A stretch of DNA of 6,823 nt from Melioribacteraceae bacterium. Lineage in GTDB: Bacteria; Bacteroidota; Ignavibacteria; Ignavibacteriales; Melioribacteraceae. Shown one piece after another: positions 5,894 to 6,823 of the stretch (position 1 is the first letter of the stretch; the number at the start of each line of letters is the position of its first letter). Where the stretch lies: positions 1-6,823 of the forward strand of contig WFQV01000383.1 of the NCBI GenBank assembly GCA_015486905.1, written 5' to 3'. The notes under the pieces are model-generated. The model was not told where the DNA came from, did not search any database, and saw only the letters and a program-made list of their open reading frames with translations. The position numbers and the translations under genes were made by a program.

Positions 5894-6823
5894 TTAGTTT
5901 TTTTTCAAAACTTCTTTTAAATATTTCCCGGTGTAAGAGCGTTTACAATTAATTATTTCTTCCGGCGTTCCGGCAAAAACAACATTCCCGCCCTTCTCCC
6001 CTGCCTCGGGTCCCAAATCAATAATGTAATCCGAATTCTTGATTACATCCAAATTGTGTTCGATAATTATTAAGGAATTATTGTTCTTTAGCAAACTTCG
6101 GAAAGCAATCAATAAATTTTTAATGTCGTCAAAGTGGAGACCTGTTGTCGGTTCGTCGAAGATGAACAAAGTCCGTTTGTTCGGTCTGTCTGCCAAAAGG
6201 TGAAGTGCAAGTTTTATACGCTGTGCTTCCCCGCCGGAAAGAGTGTTAGAGGGCTGCCCCAACTTAATGTAACCCAAACCGACTTCTTTGAGCACTCTTA
6301 AATATTTCATTATCTTCGGAGTGTCTTTAAATAATTCCGCAGCTTCGTCAACGGTCATATTCAATACGTCAACAATATTTTTACCGCGGTAAGTTATTTC
6401 GCGTACTTCCGCCTTGTAACGCGTGCCTTTGCAGTCCTCGCACTTGAGGTAAATGTCCGCCAAAAATTGCATCTCAATTTTCACGTACCCTTCACCCTGG
6501 CAAGTTTCGCATCTTCCGCCGGGTACATTAAAAGAGAAATAGCCTGGAGTATATCCCCTTGCTCTCGAATGTGGTAAGTTTGCAAAGAGCTTCCGTATTT
6601 CGTCAAACCCTTTCACGTAACTAATGGGATTCGAGCGGGGTGTTTTACCAATAGGCGACTGGTCAACTATTTCAACATGGTCGATAAAATTAAATCCTAC
6701 AATATCCTTATGAGCTCCAACGTACGGCGGGTAGCTGCCCAACTTTTTCAGCAATCCGTAATAGAGAACATCATTTACCAATGTGCTTTTTCCCGAGCCG
6801 CTCACACCGGTTACAACAACAAA
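5894..6823 (-). CDS. uvrA: Excinuclease ABC subunit A, C-terminal third (cut by window edge)
   Basis: UvrA is the damage-sensing ATPase of nucleotide excision repair; it loads UvrB onto lesions. The visible 309 residues are its second ABC ATPase domain with an intact C-terminus. Walker A is TGVSGSGKST at visible residues 5-14. The zinc module that helps bind DNA is CETCQ...CEDCKG, with C105, C108, C128 and C131. The ABC signature is TLSGGEAQRIKLA (about 194-206), Walker B is FIFDEPTTGLH with D223 and E224, and the switch histidine is H256 in IIIEH. The reading frame stays open to the right edge with FVVVTG before the Walker A loop, which is native UvrA sequence. The gene therefore starts outside the window, and the GTG at 6805-6803 is an internal valine codon. 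Full-length UvrA is about 940 residues, so roughly two thirds is missing. No anomaly is visible. Confidence 0.97.
   Translation of the reverse strand, partial: FVVVTGVSGSGKSTLVNDVLYYGLLKKLGSYPPYVGAHKDIVGFNFIDHVEIVDQSPIGKTPRSNPISYVKGFDEIRKLFANLPHSRARGYTPGYFSFNVPGGRCETCQGEGYVKIEMQFLADIYLKCEDCKGTRYKAEVREITYRGKNIVDVLNMTVDEAAELFKDTPKIMKYLRVLKEVGLGYIKLGQPSNTLSGGEAQRIKLALHLLADRPNKRTLFIFDEPTTGLHFDDIKNLLIAFRSLLKNNNSLIIIEHNLDVIKNSDYIIDLGPEAGEKGGNVVFAGTPEEIINCKRSYTGKYLKEVLKKN

Noticed and set aside
6803..6805. GTG as the start codon of uvrA
   Set aside because: The frame continues upstream with FVVVTG, the normal UvrA strand before the Walker A loop, so this GTG is an internal valine codon and the gene runs off the window.

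Overview
The window is an AT-rich stretch of bacterial chromosome with four protein-coding genes and two unusual intergenic regions. The housekeeping genes (dnaG, uvrA), the low GC, the partly weak Shine-Dalgarno sequences and the type of intergenic repeats suggest a member of the Bacteroidota/Chlorobiota/Ignavibacteriota group. That placement is an inference from sequence style; there is no rRNA or other marker here to prove it.

Layout, left to right. Positions 1-1256 hold no credible gene. They are a mosaic of repeats: an ATCCGTG-type inverted repeat (8-100), two direct copies of a ~380-bp element about 96% identical by my by-eye count (111-490 and 769-1148, constant offset 658), a GC-rich nested hairpin between them (530-592), and a short degenerate third match to the element's right end (626-653). 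Each copy of the element carries three inverted repeats, including a perfect 20-bp GC-rich palindrome. From 1257 to 2015 on the + strand lies a complete short-chain dehydrogenase/reductase. It converges on a minus-strand pair: dnaG (primase, 5378 down to 3513), followed by a GH13 alpha-amylase-family glycosidase (3520 down to 2039). The dnaG stop and the glycosidase start overlap by 8 bases (ATGATTAG), so the two are almost certainly co-transcribed and probably translationally coupled. A 515-bp gap (5379-5893) then contains more of the same low-complexity modules seen at the left end. The right edge holds the 3' third of uvrA (minus strand, cut by the window edge).

How the parts relate: UvrA (nucleotide excision repair) and DnaG (replication priming) are ordinary DNA-maintenance genes on the same strand, but the 515-bp gap makes a shared transcript uncertain. 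The GH13 enzyme looks cytoplasmic and would act on alpha-glucans such as glycogen or maltodextrin; its coupling to primase is the only unusual gene arrangement. I see no defence system, CRISPR array, transposase, tRNA or rRNA. The most interesting signal is the duplicated, hairpin-rich, non-coding element in the first 1.2 kb.
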